Origin: Saposhnikovia divaricata | Taxonomy: Eukaryota; Streptophyta; Magnoliopsida; Apiales; Apiaceae | NCBI GenBank assembly: GCA_036435485.1 | Contig: CM071595.1 | Location: 102,106,580-102,170,579 of the forward strand | Reading direction: 5' to 3' | DNA: 64,000 nucleotides | Made by a program: the position numbers and the translations under genes | The notes under the pieces: model-generated | The model's database searches: none | What the model was told of the DNA's origin: nothing | What the model saw: the letters and a program-made list of their open reading frames with translations, nothing else | In this document: positions 11,848 to 23,160 of the stretch, piece by piece | How the letters are laid out: each line of letters starts with the position of its first letter | Numbering within the stretch: position 1 is the stretch's first letter

Positions 11848-12316
11848 ATCACTATTCAGTTATATTGTTGTTGGTGGGCTATTGCTCACCCTTGCTTATT
11901 TATTATGTCACAACAACAGCTAGGGCAGATGGCTCGCGTCAGGCACACTCGGCGCAAGCGGGTTACCCGACCCACCGGACTCCCCGCTGATATGCTAACC
12001 GCCATTGCTGAGGTAGCATAGATAGCAGCTTTTGCTTTCTGTTTAACTATATGTATAATTAATGTAATCAACGGCAAAACTTCTAAACTTATGATGTTAT
12101 CCTTTTGGCTTGTAATAACTTTTATTCGTAAACCCCTTTATGTAAGACTTATTTCAATTTCATCTCTGGGACTATAACTGTGTGTGTGTATGTGAGTGGA
12201 TATTATTGTGGGGTCATAGCATGCTACTTATTGATTTTGGACTCAAGTCAAGTATTATGTATGAATTATGAGACTGTAACGACCCGATCCCTGACCCCGG
12301 ATCTGGGGGTGTTACA

Positions 12317-14446
12317 TTTCGACTGGCAGTCTCCCGTATAAAGGGCATGCCGTCCAAAATTTTTTTAAAAAATTTTAATTGTATTTCCTCAAGTATATGT
12401 ATGTATGTACGTATATACTACTAGTATGGAGTGGTATTTGGATTATATTTTATTTATGTGATTACCAGCTAAATGTTAATCGGTTATAATTATATGTTTA
12501 TGTCGGTGGCCTTTGGTTAACATTATATGATTAAGGTAATTTAAGTTTAGGGGTTATCGCAAGGTAGATTAAGGTTAGACGTTCGAAGATGAACGTCGAA
12601 TATTGAATAGAATTCTGAAGTAGTGTTTTTATGTGTAGATTCGAAGGACGTAGACTCAAGGGGTAAAGGAAAGGCAAAGGCTGAGGACTTTTGAACTAAG
12701 TGACTAGCGTGAAAGTACTTTGATAAGGCAAGTAACTTGAACCTTGTACTGAAGTTCATATTCTTTCAATTATACATGAATTGTTGTTTAAATTCTTATA
12801 ACTTATTGTTGTTACTTTCAAGAGTATCCTAATTGTCGAATCCCTTGTACTATACTGTTAAACCATATTAACTATTGTTTAATCCTTTATACCTTCTTGT
12901 TTACCCTTATAGAAGGTTGTTTTAACTGTTGTAAATCCTTGCTTATTCAAATTCTCGTTGAGCTGTAAACCTTATTGCATGACATACCTTTTTGTACTAG
13001 ATTAAACCTTATTTCATATCTATTTCCTTAAATCACATTAGCATCACCATACCTTATAATCCTTGAATTAAACTCTTGATCCTTAATCTTGTTTATTTCT
13101 TAATTAACTAATGATCCCTGTTGGCTAATATTTCTATTTTCCCCGAGCCATACCATGTTCGACACCACCTTGTATTTCACCTCTAAAATGACAATAGCTT
13201 GATAAACCTTATTTTTAAATACTTGTGAATCATCCTTGAACCTTACCTTGTGAATCTTATGTAATTAAATTGGATTGCGCACCTGACTTTTATTCATTTA
13301 TTCCTTAAATTACACAGGATATTTCCCTGCTCTGAATCATTGCATTAGAGTTCTATTTATCGAAACTTGCTTTATTTCATAAAAACGTTTAATTAATTAT
13401 ATTGCGTAAGAGGCTAGGGGTGGTTCCCCTAGTCCAGCACTTTTTATTTAGCGTAAGAGGCTAGGGGTGGTTCCCCTAGTCCAGCATTAAAGGCCAATGT
13501 GTTGCCTAATTTGGAACCCAATTCAAGGACCAGAGGGACCTAGTGTCCGGTATGGGGACTTTACGTGGCGGATCACTGGTATTGTCCGGTTTTAATAGAA
13601 AACTCAAATTAACTTAAATGTTTTAAAAATAAAATATGTTTTAAAAAAGAGAATTGATCTCTCTCCCTGAGATGAATTTATGAAATTCTCAAAGTAGAGG
13701 AAAAGCTCACAGAATGATTCTTATATGGTCATACCCATATTTCGGTTGTCAATTCCTTTATATTTATATTATTACTTGCTGAACATTTGGCTCACTTCTT
13801 GCTATTATTTCTAACCCCTTTTCATTTAAGAAAGAAGAAGTCATATCTTAAGGGCCTTGTCCGGAGGAGTGCTTGCTGTGTGGACTCATAGGTATACTAG
13901 TTCTGCCCCAGTATCAGGTTGGGCTTTTGGTTGACATCAAGACTAGGTGTAATAGTGGCAGCTAGATGTATTTATATTTGTAGAGTGTATGTAACTTTTG
14001 ATTAAGGATTTAGTATTGTAATGTAATAACTTAGTTAGTAGTTGCTTGTTTCATACCTCTACCTTTTAGAGATCCGGGTTAGTAGTGGGATTGTTATATT
14101 ATGTCTTATTATTTTGTTATCAGGATATATGCATTTAGTTTTGTGTAGTGATGCCCCGATCTTGACCTCTGATCGGGAGGGCATTACAGTGTGGTTCACC
14201 TGATCGGTTAGGACAAGTTGAGTTTGTGTTTGTTTTTCCTAAAAGTTGGAATTGTTGTTTGGTATTTGAATGAAAATTGTTTTGGTTCAAATTACCGGTG
14301 GATAGTCCGAAATACAAATACATCATGTCGAAACTTTAAAAAAATATTTCCTTGTGTGAAAGCCTATTTTATCTAAATAAATTCCAATAATTAAGTATTT
14401 TATTATAAAAAGTATATTTTCAGTATTGGGAAGTGGGGGCGTTACA
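12317..14446 (+). repeat. 5' LTR of element 2, 3' portion
   Basis: It begins at the element 1 insertion point (TTTCGACTGGCAG, matching TTCCGACTGGCAG at 21000) and ends GGGGGCGTTACA at 14446. It is collinear with the 3' LTR. No coding frame is seen. Confidence 0.92.
13404..13486. repeat. Duplicated hairpin in the element 2 LTR
   Basis: A 37 bp unit occurs twice with a 47 bp period. Each copy contains the 7 bp stem hairpin CTAGGGGTGGTTCCCCTAG (13414-13432 and 13461-13479). The 3' LTR has the same pair at 22128-22146 and 22175-22193. Confidence 0.85.
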
Positions 14447-14449
14447 GGT

Positions 14450-14461
14450 TGGTATCAGAGC
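14450..14461 (+). other. Primer binding site, element 2
   Basis: TGGTATCAGAGC three bases after the LTR end, as in elements 1 and 3. Confidence 0.9.
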
Positions 14462-14987
14462 TGTCAGGTTTTGGTCACTGAAACAAGCCAGGATTAGGGA
14501 TAGGATAGGTGTAGGATAGTATTTGAACCCTTATAGACATAGAATAGGAGCGATAGGTATAGTTTATCATTAGGATAGGACAGTAGGTGATAGGGTTAGG
14601 ATATTCCTTTATCGCTACAGTACTTTCTTTTTGTGCTGTATCGTTATCACAGGTTGTGGATGACAGGGATTATTCTCGGTATTTACCTTTTAATAATTGG
14701 ATTGTTAACAGTGTACCTTGAACTCTAAAATTGTTATGCATATTGTTAACCTTATTGGTACCATGACCTTTATTTTCTTGCTATATACGCATCTTTCAGT
14801 ATATTTCTGAGCTGTCTGAATATTTCCTGTTAGAATTACTTGTTCAAGATAATACCTATGTTTCCCTGTTTCTTTACTCCATTATAATTCTTGTGATCAC
14901 AGATAACTCAAATCCAGGATTCGAAAACCTTATTTTTGTATATATTAGCCTGTTGCTTAATAAGTTCCTTGTTTTCTTATCAGAACC
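14462..14987. other. Untranslated leader of element 2
   Basis: About 0.5 kb without a credible frame. The leader ORF of element 1 has no counterpart here. Confidence 0.6.
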
Positions 14988-16065
14988 ATGCCTCCAAAGA
15001 AGAAAACACCTGCTGCAAATCCCGAAAACCAGAACACTGGAAATCAAAATCCAGTTGGCCCGACTATGACTCAAATTCTTCAACTTCTTCAACAACAGAC
15101 AGCCGCACTAGCTCACAACGATCCGCTCAACCAATTGTGACCTTCAAAGCTTTTCAAGCCGTACACCCTCCAGAGTTCAAAGGTACTGTTAACCCTATAG
15201 AAGCTAGGGCTTGGCTGAATGAAATGGAAAAAGCTTTTGCTTTGGTAAGGGTAGGAGAAGAACAGAAGACTGAATATGCGAGCTATTTCTTGAAAGCTGA
15301 AGCAAACTACTGGTGGGAGTCAACAAAGCTGTTGGAAGGTGAAGGAGTGATTACATGGCAGAGATTTACAGAGTTATTTCTCGAGAAGTATCTTCCAAGG
15401 TATATGTAAGATCAGCTGGAGATCCAATTTCTTATGTTCAAGCAGGAGAACATGAGCGTGGCAGAATACGAGGCAAAATTCATAGAGCTAGCAAGGTTTG
15501 TTTCTGAATATGTTAATACTGAGGTGAAGAAAGCTAAAAGATTTTGACAAGGTCTAAAGCCATGGATACGTAGTAAAGTGGCAGTGTTTCAGTTAGAGAA
15601 CTATGCAATGGTGGTGGAGAAAGCTATGATTGTTGAAGGTGAAAGTGAATTGTATTAGAAGGAGAAGGCTGGAAAGAAAAGGAAGATAGAAAGTACTGAG
15701 GGAAGTCAGAACCCAAGAGGTAATAATAACAAGTTCAAGCCAAGGAGTGAGGGTCAGTTTGATAGGAACCGAGGTTTTCAGAAGCCGGAGAATGGAAACG
15801 GTGGTCAAGGTACACATTTTCAGAATACCAATCAGCAGCTTGCAATCAAGCCAGCCTTACCTGAATGTACAACTTGTGGGAAGAAACACTCAGGAGTTTG
15901 TCAAAGACTAAGTGTTACATGCTTTTAGTGTAACATGAAGGGACATCATGCGGGAGATTGCCCGACTTAAAACCAGGGGTAAAATGTTTTAATTGCGGGA
16001 AACTTGGTCATTTTGCAAAGGATTGTAAGGAACCGGTTCAGTCAGCAAATGTTATGAGGTTAGCC
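14988..16065 (+). pseudogene. gag, element 2 (broken)
   Basis: The frame starts MPPKKKTPAANPENQN, similar in position and style to the gag of element 1. It shifts near 15130 into the Retrotrans_gag core (VHPPEFKGTVNPIEARAW, YWWESTK, ITWQRFTELFLEKY), which stops at TAA 15407. Further stops are a TGA near 15545 (RF*QGLK), a TAG near 15656 and a TAG near 15926 in CF*CNMKGHHAGDC. The last knuckle, CFNCGKLGHFAKDC, is intact in the next open frame (15958 onward). Most stops fit CAG or CGA codons changed by C-to-T. Confidence 0.9.
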
Positions 16066-16710
16066 GGACCCCCATCGGTAAATGCTTTGAGGATAGCTGG
16101 ACCTCCAGCCCAGACACAGATGTCTTCACCTAGAGCTAGAACCTTCAACATGACGATACAGGATGTAGTTCAGGAAACTGATGTTGTCGCAGGTACATTT
16201 CCCGTGAATTCAGTAGCGGCTAAAGTTTTAATTGATTCTGGAGCTACCAAGTCTTTCATTTCCAACAAGTTTGTTAGTAAATTGCAATGTGAAATCCGAC
16301 CTTTAAAGAAATCTTTAGTGATAGAGGTGGCAAACCAAGATAGAGTCCCCGACAATCAAGTGTGTCCTCAGTGTAATATAGAGATAGGTGGTTACCTTTT
16401 CTATGCCAATTTGATACCCTTTGAAATTAGAGAATTTGATGTAATCTTAGGAATGGATTGGTTGGCTGATTATGATGCACAAATTGAGTGTAGAAAGAAG
16501 CAAGTAAGATTAATGATGAAAACTGATAAAGAAATAGTATTTCAAGGACAAAGGCAAGTAAAGAAATTTATGAACATTATGCAAGCAAAGAGGTTACTTA
16601 GACAAGGTTGTGAAGCATATTTATCGCATGTGGTGGATGTAGAGAAGCAAACACCGATGATAGAAGACATACCCATAGTTAACGAGTTCCCTGACGTTTT
16701 CCCAGAACAT
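16066..16710 (+). pseudogene. Aspartic protease, element 2
   Basis: It lies in the open frame 15958-16734 after the CCHC knuckle. The catalytic DSGATKSF has its Asp codon at 16234-16236, and FDVILGMDWL is present. The frame passes through DIPIVNEFPDVFPE, then a deletion of about 85 bp relative to element 1 removes the residues up to the APVEMKEL motif and shifts the frame, so protease and RT are no longer joined. Confidence 0.88.
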
Positions 16711-16715
16711 ATAGG

Positions 16716-17516
16716 ATGGCACCTGTGGAGATGAAAGAGTTAGCAACACAATTACAAGAACTTTTAGATAAGGGAGTCATAAGACCATGTGTATCACCGT
16801 GGGGAGCGCCTATGCTGTTTGTCAAGCAAAAGGATGGTAGTATGAGACTGTGTATCGATTACCGTGCGCTTAACAAGTTGACCATCAAGAATAGATATCC
16901 CTTACCTAGAATTGATGATTGGTTTGACCAACTTAAAGGAGCAGTTTACTTCTCGAAGATTGATTTAAGGTCGGGTTATCATCAATTGAAGATCAAACCT
17001 GAAGACATTCCAAAAACGGCATTCCGTACAAGGTATGGACATTATGAATTTCTGGTGATGCGATTTGGATTAACCAATGCCCCAACAGCATTTATGGATC
17101 TCATGAATAGAGTCTTTAAGAAGCATTTGGATAAATTTATGATAGTTTTCATCGATGATATTTTGATATATTCCAAGACCCGGAAAGAACATGCAGAACA
17201 TTTAAGAATTGCATTAGAAATCCTAAGAACGGAGAAATTGTATGCCAAGTTTTCAAAATGTGAGTTTTGGTTGCAAGAGGTGCAGTTCGACCATATAATC
17301 AGTAACGAAGGAATTAGGGTTGACCCTGCAAAGATAGAAGTTGTGGTGAATTGGAGCAGACCGAAGACACCTACCGAAGTAAGAAGTTTCTTAGGATTGG
17401 CTGGTTATTACAGAAGATTTGTTCAAGATTTTGCTAAGATCGCCTCACCATTGACGAAGTTGACTAGGAAAAATGAGAAGTTCATATGGACTGAAAAGTG
17501 TGAGGAAAGTTTCTAG
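16716..17516 (+). pseudogene. Reverse transcriptase, element 2
   Basis: An open frame of 266 codons runs from MAPVEMKELA to a TAG at 17514. Key residues are D83 (KIDLRSGYHQ) and D147-D148 (FIDDIL). LCIDYRALNKLTIKNRYPLPRIDD and FGLTNAP are present. Oddities are MRFGLT, where element 1 has MSFGLT, and a 3 bp loss in VQFDHI, where element 1 has VQFLGHV. The ATG at 16716 is only the first one after the upstream deletion; the true N-terminus belonged to the polyprotein. Confidence 0.9.
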
Positions 17517-17935
17517 GAATTAAAGAAAAGATTAGTAACAGCACCAGTGTTAGTCTTACCAGAAAGTCAAGGGAACTTTGTGATCTACAGCGATGCTTCA
17601 TACAAAGGACTAGGGTGTGTACTGATGTAGCATGGAAAGGTGATTGCGTATGCTTCTCGACAATTAAAGCCTCACAAGCAGAAGTACCCGACTCACGACT
17701 TGGAGTTAGCAGCAATTGTTTTTGCATTAAAGATTTGGAGACACTATTTATATGGTGAAAAATGTGAGATTTACACGGATCATAAAAGTTTGAAGTACAT
17801 CTTCACTCAACGGGAACTTAACATGAGACAAAGGTGATGGTTGGAGGTGATTAAGGATTATGATTGCACGATTAATTATCACCCAGGAAGAGCGAATTTG
17901 GTAGCTAACACATTGAGTAGAAAGTAAAGACTGAA
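17517..17935 (+). pseudogene. RNase H, element 2
   Basis: ELKKRLVTAPVLVLP, VIYSDASYKGLG, HGKVIAYASRQLKPH, THDLELAAIVFALKIWRHYLYG, YTDHKSLKYIFTQ and IKDYDCTINYHPGRAN read in one frame with stops at 17514, 17628 (TAG for Gln), near 17836 (TGA for Arg) and near 17925. Catalytic acidic residues are visible. Apart from point stops the domain is complete. Confidence 0.88.
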
Positions 17936-17936
17936 C

Positions 17937-19292
17937 ATGTTCACCATACCCAAAGAATTGTTCAAGGAGTTTGAAAGGTTGAAATTAGAAGTCCAGATTT
18001 CGGAGCCTACGAGTGAGAAGATCTATACCTTGACCTTTCAACCGGAGTTACTTGAAAAGATACAAAGATGTCAGGAGGAAATCATGAGCCAAGATATGAA
18101 CACGTTAACAGGTGAGGAAATTTGCACTCAGAAAGATGATAAGGGTATATTAAGGTTTTCTTCAAGGATTTGGATTCCTAACGTGCCAGAATTAAAATAT
18201 GAAATTTTGCGTGATGCTCACAGCTCAAGATATTCAATTCATCCAGGAAGCACGAAAATGTACCAAGACTTGAAGGAACATTTCTGGTGGCCTGATATGA
18301 AAAGAGAGATTGTAGAGTGGGTTAGTAAATGTTATACATGTCAAAGAGTCAAAGCCGAACATCAAAAGACCAGTGGATTATTACAACCGTTGGATATTCC
18401 CGAGTGGAAATGGGAGCACCTAGCTATGGACTTCGTGGTTGGACTACCAAGAACAAAAGCTAATCATGATGCGATTTGGGTAATCATAGACCATTTGACT
18501 AAGTCTACACATTTTCTTCCGATCAACGAAAGATTCTCCTTAGATAAGTTGGTACAACTGTATTTGAAAGAAGTGGTTATGCGTCACGGTGTGCCAGTAA
18601 CTATTATGTCGGATCGAGATCCACGTTTCAGCTCCAGATTTTGGAAGCAATTTCAAGAATGTTTGGGCACTAAGATTAAGATGAGCATAGCCTATCATCC
18701 ACAGACAGAAGGACAAAGTGAGCGAACCATTCAAACCATTGAAGACATGCTTCGAACGTGTGCATTGGATTATAAAGGAAGTTGGGACGAGCATTTACCT
18801 TTGTTGGAGTTTTCTTACAACAACAGCTATCATGCTAGTATTAGGATGCCGCCATACGAAGCTTTATATGGAAGGAAATGTAGATCTTCGGTGTATTGGG
18901 ATGAGGTTGGTGAGCGTAAGGTGTTAGGACCAGAACTAATACAGAAAACGATGGAAAAGATCGAAATCATTCAGAAAAGGTTCATTGCCGCCCAGAATAG
19001 ACAGAGGAAGTATGCTGATCAAGATAGGAAAGATATGAATTTTGAGGAAGGAGAGCAAGTGTTATTGAAAGTATCACCTTGGAAAGGAGTTACAAGATTT
19101 GGTAAGAAGGGAAAACTCAGTCCGAGATATGTTGGGCCTTTTGAGATCCTAAGACGGGTTGGAAGAGTCGCGTATGAGTTAGCCCTACCACCACATATGA
19201 GCCATATTCACAATGTCTTCCATGTGTCAATGCTCAAGAAATATCATCCAGACTTAAGTCATGTCATCGAATATGAGCCTATTGAGTTATAG
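17937..19292 (+). CDS. Integrase, element 2 (longest intact frame of the window)
   Basis: The 451-codon open frame holds an integrase without internal stops. The HHCC zinc domain uses H95, H102, C132 and C135. The DDE core is D165 (AMDFVVGL), D226 (MSDRDPRF) and E262 (EGQSERT), with the usual 35 residues between the last two. The GPY-like module (PWKGVTRFGKKGKLSPRYVGPFEI) and HNVFHVSMLKKY follow. The frame ends at a TAG (19290) in PIEL*PDLSYIEQP, which cuts off the chromodomain. The ATG at 17937 follows a stop and is not a native start, since integrase is made from the polyprotein. No independent expression is implied. Confidence 0.85.
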   Translation: MFTIPKELFKEFERLKLEVQISEPTSEKIYTLTFQPELLEKIQRCQEEIMSQDMNTLTGEEICTQKDDKGILRFSSRIWIPNVPELKYEILRDAHSSRYSIHPGSTKMYQDLKEHFWWPDMKREIVEWVSKCYTCQRVKAEHQKTSGLLQPLDIPEWKWEHLAMDFVVGLPRTKANHDAIWVIIDHLTKSTHFLPINERFSLDKLVQLYLKEVVMRHGVPVTIMSDRDPRFSSRFWKQFQECLGTKIKMSIAYHPQTEGQSERTIQTIEDMLRTCALDYKGSWDEHLPLLEFSYNNSYHASIRMPPYEALYGRKCRSSVYWDEVGERKVLGPELIQKTMEKIEIIQKRFIAAQNRQRKYADQDRKDMNFEEGEQVLLKVSPWKGVTRFGKKGKLSPRYVGPFEILRRVGRVAYELALPPHMSHIHNVFHVSMLKKYHPDLSHVIEYEPIEL

Positions 19293-19466
19293 CCAGACCT
19301 GTCTTACATAGAACAACCTGTAGTAATTCAGGATAGAATGGATAGAAAGCTAAGGAATAAGACAGTTAAGTTGGTAAAGATTTTGTGGAGGAATCCTAGA
19401 GTGGAGGAATCAACTTGGGAACTTGAGAGCGAGATGCTCGAAAAGTATCGTCATCTATTTACTTAG
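19293..19466 (+). pseudogene. Chromodomain, element 2
   Basis: In frame after the integrase stop: KLRNKTVKLVKILWRNPRVEESTWELE, then EMLEKYRHLF and a TAG at 19464. It is the same domain as at 7641-7904 and 36072-36371. Confidence 0.88.
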
Positions 19467-19493
19467 GTGAGATTCTGGGGACAAAATCCTGTT

Positions 19494-19506
19494 AAGGGGG
19501 GAAGAA
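19494..19506 (+). other. Polypurine tract, element 2
   Basis: AAGGGGGGAAGAA directly precedes the 3' LTR. Confidence 0.8.
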
Positions 19507-21090
19507 TATAACGCCTTAGAAAATTTTTATATTTATAATTATTTATTAAATATTAAATATGAATTATATGACGGGAATATTGGTTGAGAACGTGAAAGAT
19601 GTATGATATCATATTTGTGAGTTTAATTGATGATTTATATGTGTCGTGTAAGTCTGTGTATTTTTAATTGTATTTTTGGTGAATAAATTCTATTTAAATC
19701 ATGTGTTATTTATCTTCTGAGAATTTTATAAAATTATCGGGATTTGGAAAAATCATCAAATCATTTGCATTATTAGCTTTATTGGTTTATTTGATTTTTA
19801 AAAATACTAGATGGATTTATTTTGATTTTTAAGGATTTTAAAATGATTTTATGAATTGATTTGGGCTTTATTGATTTAATCTTGTAAAATCGATATTTAA
19901 TTCATTTTTTATCCTAAAAATATTTTAAAAATATGTGGGTGATCGTAATTTTATACTCTTTATTTTAAAATTTTAAAATTTAATATTCCACCCATTTTTT
20001 ATTTAAGTGTGATTTTAGGAGTTAATTTAATGAATTTCAACGAAAGGAAATTTTGGAAAATGGCTCTCTTTTAAATTTTTCCCCAAAATCACTTAAATCC
20101 CTAATTCCCTTCAGTTCATTTCCAATCAATCTCTTGACCTCTCTCAAACAATCTCTTTTCTCTTCCCGTGAGTCTCTCTTCCTTTCTCTCACACGTTTGT
20201 TAGCATAATCGAGTCTTATGTTGACGTTTTAGTCCACCATGGCTGTCAATCACACTCCCTCTCCCCTCTGTTTTCATGTATCTAGGTTAACTGCTGGTGT
20301 TGCTGCATGGTTTGAGCTCGATGCGTGCGAGTTGAGTTGGTGTGCGTGTGTATATACTGAAGTGTGTGTGTGTATGCCTGTGTAGCAGCGTTTGTATGTG
20401 AAGTGTGTGTGTTCTGTTGAGTGTGCGTACATATATATGTATGGTTGTGTGCTTGTGCTCTATTGGTACTGTATGTGTGTGAGTTTAGGGGCGAACTTGT
20501 GTGTGTATGTGTGGAATTGGCCGTGTTAAGGCTGTGTTAAGCTGCTGGTTTGGGCTGGATTATAATATTTGAGAATTCTGTGATGTTTCAAACTATTGTT
20601 CTGAATTCTTGCCGTGACTTTTGTGGGTTACAAGATGATGCTTTATATTATTAATTTCGAGTTATTTAGCTGTTAAATTATTCGTAAAAATTTTTTTGCG
20701 GATTTTCGGGTCGGAAACCCAAAAAGTTTGGTACCCTCGAAATTTTGCCCCCTCGACAATGACTTAATTTGAGTCGAGGGATATTGGAAATGATGAATAC
20801 GTGAGCCAAAATGTAATTTCTACAATTACACGATAATTGTTAATTTTGAGTTTTAATTTCCGAATTATATATCCGGTTAGTATGATTTAATTAATTTAAG
20901 GATTATTTTGATTTTTGTAATTTTTACTCGAATTGGTAGTATGTTGGAGGTAAATTTCCTTTGGAATGTGAAGATTTTTGGTTGGTTGTGTCGATTATGT
21001 TCCGACTGGCAGTCGCCCGTATAAAGGGCATGCCATCAAAATTTTTTAAAAAAAATTTTAATTGAATTTCCTCGGGTATATGTATGTATG

Positions 21091-21124
<34 letters not shown>

Positions 21125-23160
21125 TGTATATAATACTAGTATGGAGTAGTATTTGGATTATATTTTATTTATGTGATTACCTGCTAAATGTTTATCGGTT
21201 ATAATTATATGTTTATGTCGGTGGCCTATGGTTAACATTATATGATTAAGGTAAGTAAAGTTTAGGGGTTATCGCAAGGGTAGATTAAGGTTAGACGTTC
21301 GAAGATGAACGTCGAATATTGAATAGAATTCTGAAGTAGTGTTTTTATGTGTAGATTCGAAGGACGTAGACTTAAGGGGTAAAGGAAAGGCTGAGGACTT
21401 TTGAACTAAGTGACTAGCGTGAAAGTACTTTGCTAAGGCAAGTAACTTGAACCTTGTACCGAAGTTCAGATTCTTTCAATTATACATGAATTGTTGTTTA
21501 AATTCTTATAACTTATTGTTGTTACTTTCAAGAGTATCCTAATTGTCGAATCCCTTGTACTATACTATTAAACCATATTAACTATTGCTTAATCCTTTAT
21601 ACCTTCTTGTTTACCCTTATAGAAGGTTGTTTTAACTGTTGTACCTCCTTGCTTATTCAAATTCTCGTTGAGCTGTAAACCTTATTGCTTGACATACATT
21701 TTTGTACTAGCTTAAACCTTATTTCATATCTATTTCCTAAAATCACATTAGCATCACCATACCTTATAAACCTTGAATTAAACTCTAGATCCGTAATCTT
21801 GTTTATTTCTTAATTAACTAATGATCCATGTTGGCTTATATTTCTATTTTCCCCGAGCCATACCATGTTCGACACCACCTTGTATTTCACCTCTAAAATG
21901 ACAATATCTTGATAAACCTTATTTTTAAATACTTGTGAATCATCCTTGAACCTTACCTTGCGAATCTTATGTAATTAAATTGGATTGCACACCAGACTTT
22001 TATTCATTTATTCCTTAAATTACAAAGGATATTTCCCTGCTCTGAATCATTGAATAAGAGTTCTATTTATCGAAACTTGCTTTATTTCATTAAAACGTTT
22101 AATTAATTAATTATATTGCGTAAGAGGCTAGGGGTGGTTCCCCTAGTCCAGCACTTTTTATTTAGCATAAGAGGCTAGGGGCGGTTCCCCTAGTCCAGCA
22201 TTAAAGGCCAATGTGTTGCCTAATTGGGAACCTAATTCAAGGACCAGAGGGACCTAGTGTCCGGTATGGGGACTTTACGTGGCTGATCACCCGTATTGTC
22301 CGGTTTTAATAGAAAACTAAAATTAACTTAAATGTTTTAAAAATAAAATGTGTTTTAAAAAAGAGAATTGATCTCTCTCCCTGAGATAAATTTATGAAAT
22401 TCACAAAGTAGAGGAAAAGCTCATAGAATGATTCTTATATTGGCATACCCATATTTCGGTTGTCGATTCCTTTATATTTATATTATTACTTGCTGAGCAT
22501 TTGGCTCAGTTCTTGCTGTTGTTTCTAACCCCTTTTCAGTTAAGAAAGAAGAATTCATATCTTAAGGGCCTTGTCAGGAGGAGTGCTTGTTGTGTGGACT
22601 CCTAGGCATACAAGTTCTGCCCCAGTATCAGGTTGGGCTTTTGGTTGACATCAAGACTAGATTTAATAGTGGCAGCTAGATGTATTTATATTTGTGGAGT
22701 GTATATAACTTTTGATTAAGGATTTAGTATTGTAATGTAATAACTTAGTTAGTAGGTGCTTGTTTCATACCACTACCTGTTAGAGATCCGGGTTAGTAGT
22801 GGGATTGTTATATTATGTCTTATTATTTTGTTATCAGGATATATGCATTTAGTTTTGTGTAGTGATGCCCCGATCTTAACCTCTGATCGGGAGGGCATTA
22901 CAGTATGGTTCACCTGATCGGTTAGGACAGGTTGAGTTTGTGTTTGTTTTTCCTAAAAGTTGGAATTGTTGTTTGGTATTTGAATGAAAATTTTTTTGGT
23001 TCAAATTACAAGTGGATAGTCCGAAATACGAATACATCATGTCGAAACTTTAAAAAAATATTTCCCTGTATGAAAGTCTATTTTATCTAAATAAATTCCA
23101 ATAATTAAGTATTTCATTATAAAAAGTATATTTTCAGTATTGGGAAGTGGGGGTGTTACA
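19507..23160 (+). repeat. 3' LTR of element 2 (3654 bp)
   Basis: It starts TATAACGCC (TA where TG is usual) and ends GTGTTACA. The last 2161 bp match 12317-14446. It holds GT-rich and TATG-rich microsatellites (20330-20520, 21078-21130) and the duplicated hairpin. No coding frame is seen. Confidence 0.92.
22118..22199. repeat. Duplicated hairpin, 3' LTR copy
   Basis: Two copies of the CTAGGGG...CCCCTAG hairpin, 47 bp apart (22128-22146, 22175-22193), as at 13404-13486. The second loop differs by one base (GCGGTT). Confidence 0.85.

Larger units (their letters stand above)
1..12316 (+). mobile_element. Ty3/gypsy chromovirus, element 1 (Tekay-like), left part outside the window
   Basis: The order seen is partial LTR, primer site, leader ORF, gag, protease, RT, RNase H, integrase, chromodomain, polypurine tract and 3' LTR. 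Positions 1-1765 match 10471-12316, which defines the LTR pair. The 3' LTR is 4379 bp with TG...CA ends. A very long LTR, a Met-tRNA primer site and a C-terminal chromodomain point to the Tekay/Del type of plant chromovirus (family knowledge). The element lies inside the 5' LTR of element 2, because its right flank continues a sequence that is uninterrupted at 21000-23160. The right target-site copy is TTTCG at 12317-12321; the left copy is outside the window. All coding regions except the leader ORF are broken. Confidence 0.93.
7938..12316 (+). repeat. 3' LTR of element 1 (4379 bp)
   Basis: It starts TGTAAGAAACC after the polypurine tract and ends GGGGGTGTTACA, giving TG...CA termini. The last 1846 bp match 1-1765. 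It is AT-rich and holds a palindrome array (about 10430-10810) and an 89 bp TA tract. No gene is seen; the reading frames of 60-110 codons here are AT-rich chance frames. Confidence 0.94.
12317..23160 (+). mobile_element. Ty3/gypsy chromovirus, element 2, interrupted by element 1
   Basis: Visible parts are the 3' portion of the 5' LTR (12317-14446), primer site, gag to chromodomain (14988-19466), polypurine tract and a 3' LTR (19507-23160). Positions 12317-14446 match 21000-23160. The left part of its 5' LTR lies beyond element 1, outside the window. It is the same broad lineage as element 1, sharing motifs in every domain, but has clearly different LTRs. Coding regions are broken by several stops and a roughly 85 bp deletion before RT. 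Integrase is the longest surviving frame. Confidence 0.92.

Noticed and set aside
11661..11990. Open frames with long Tyr-Ile runs here and at 1078-1442 and 24067-24252
   Set aside because: They are translations of TA microsatellites.
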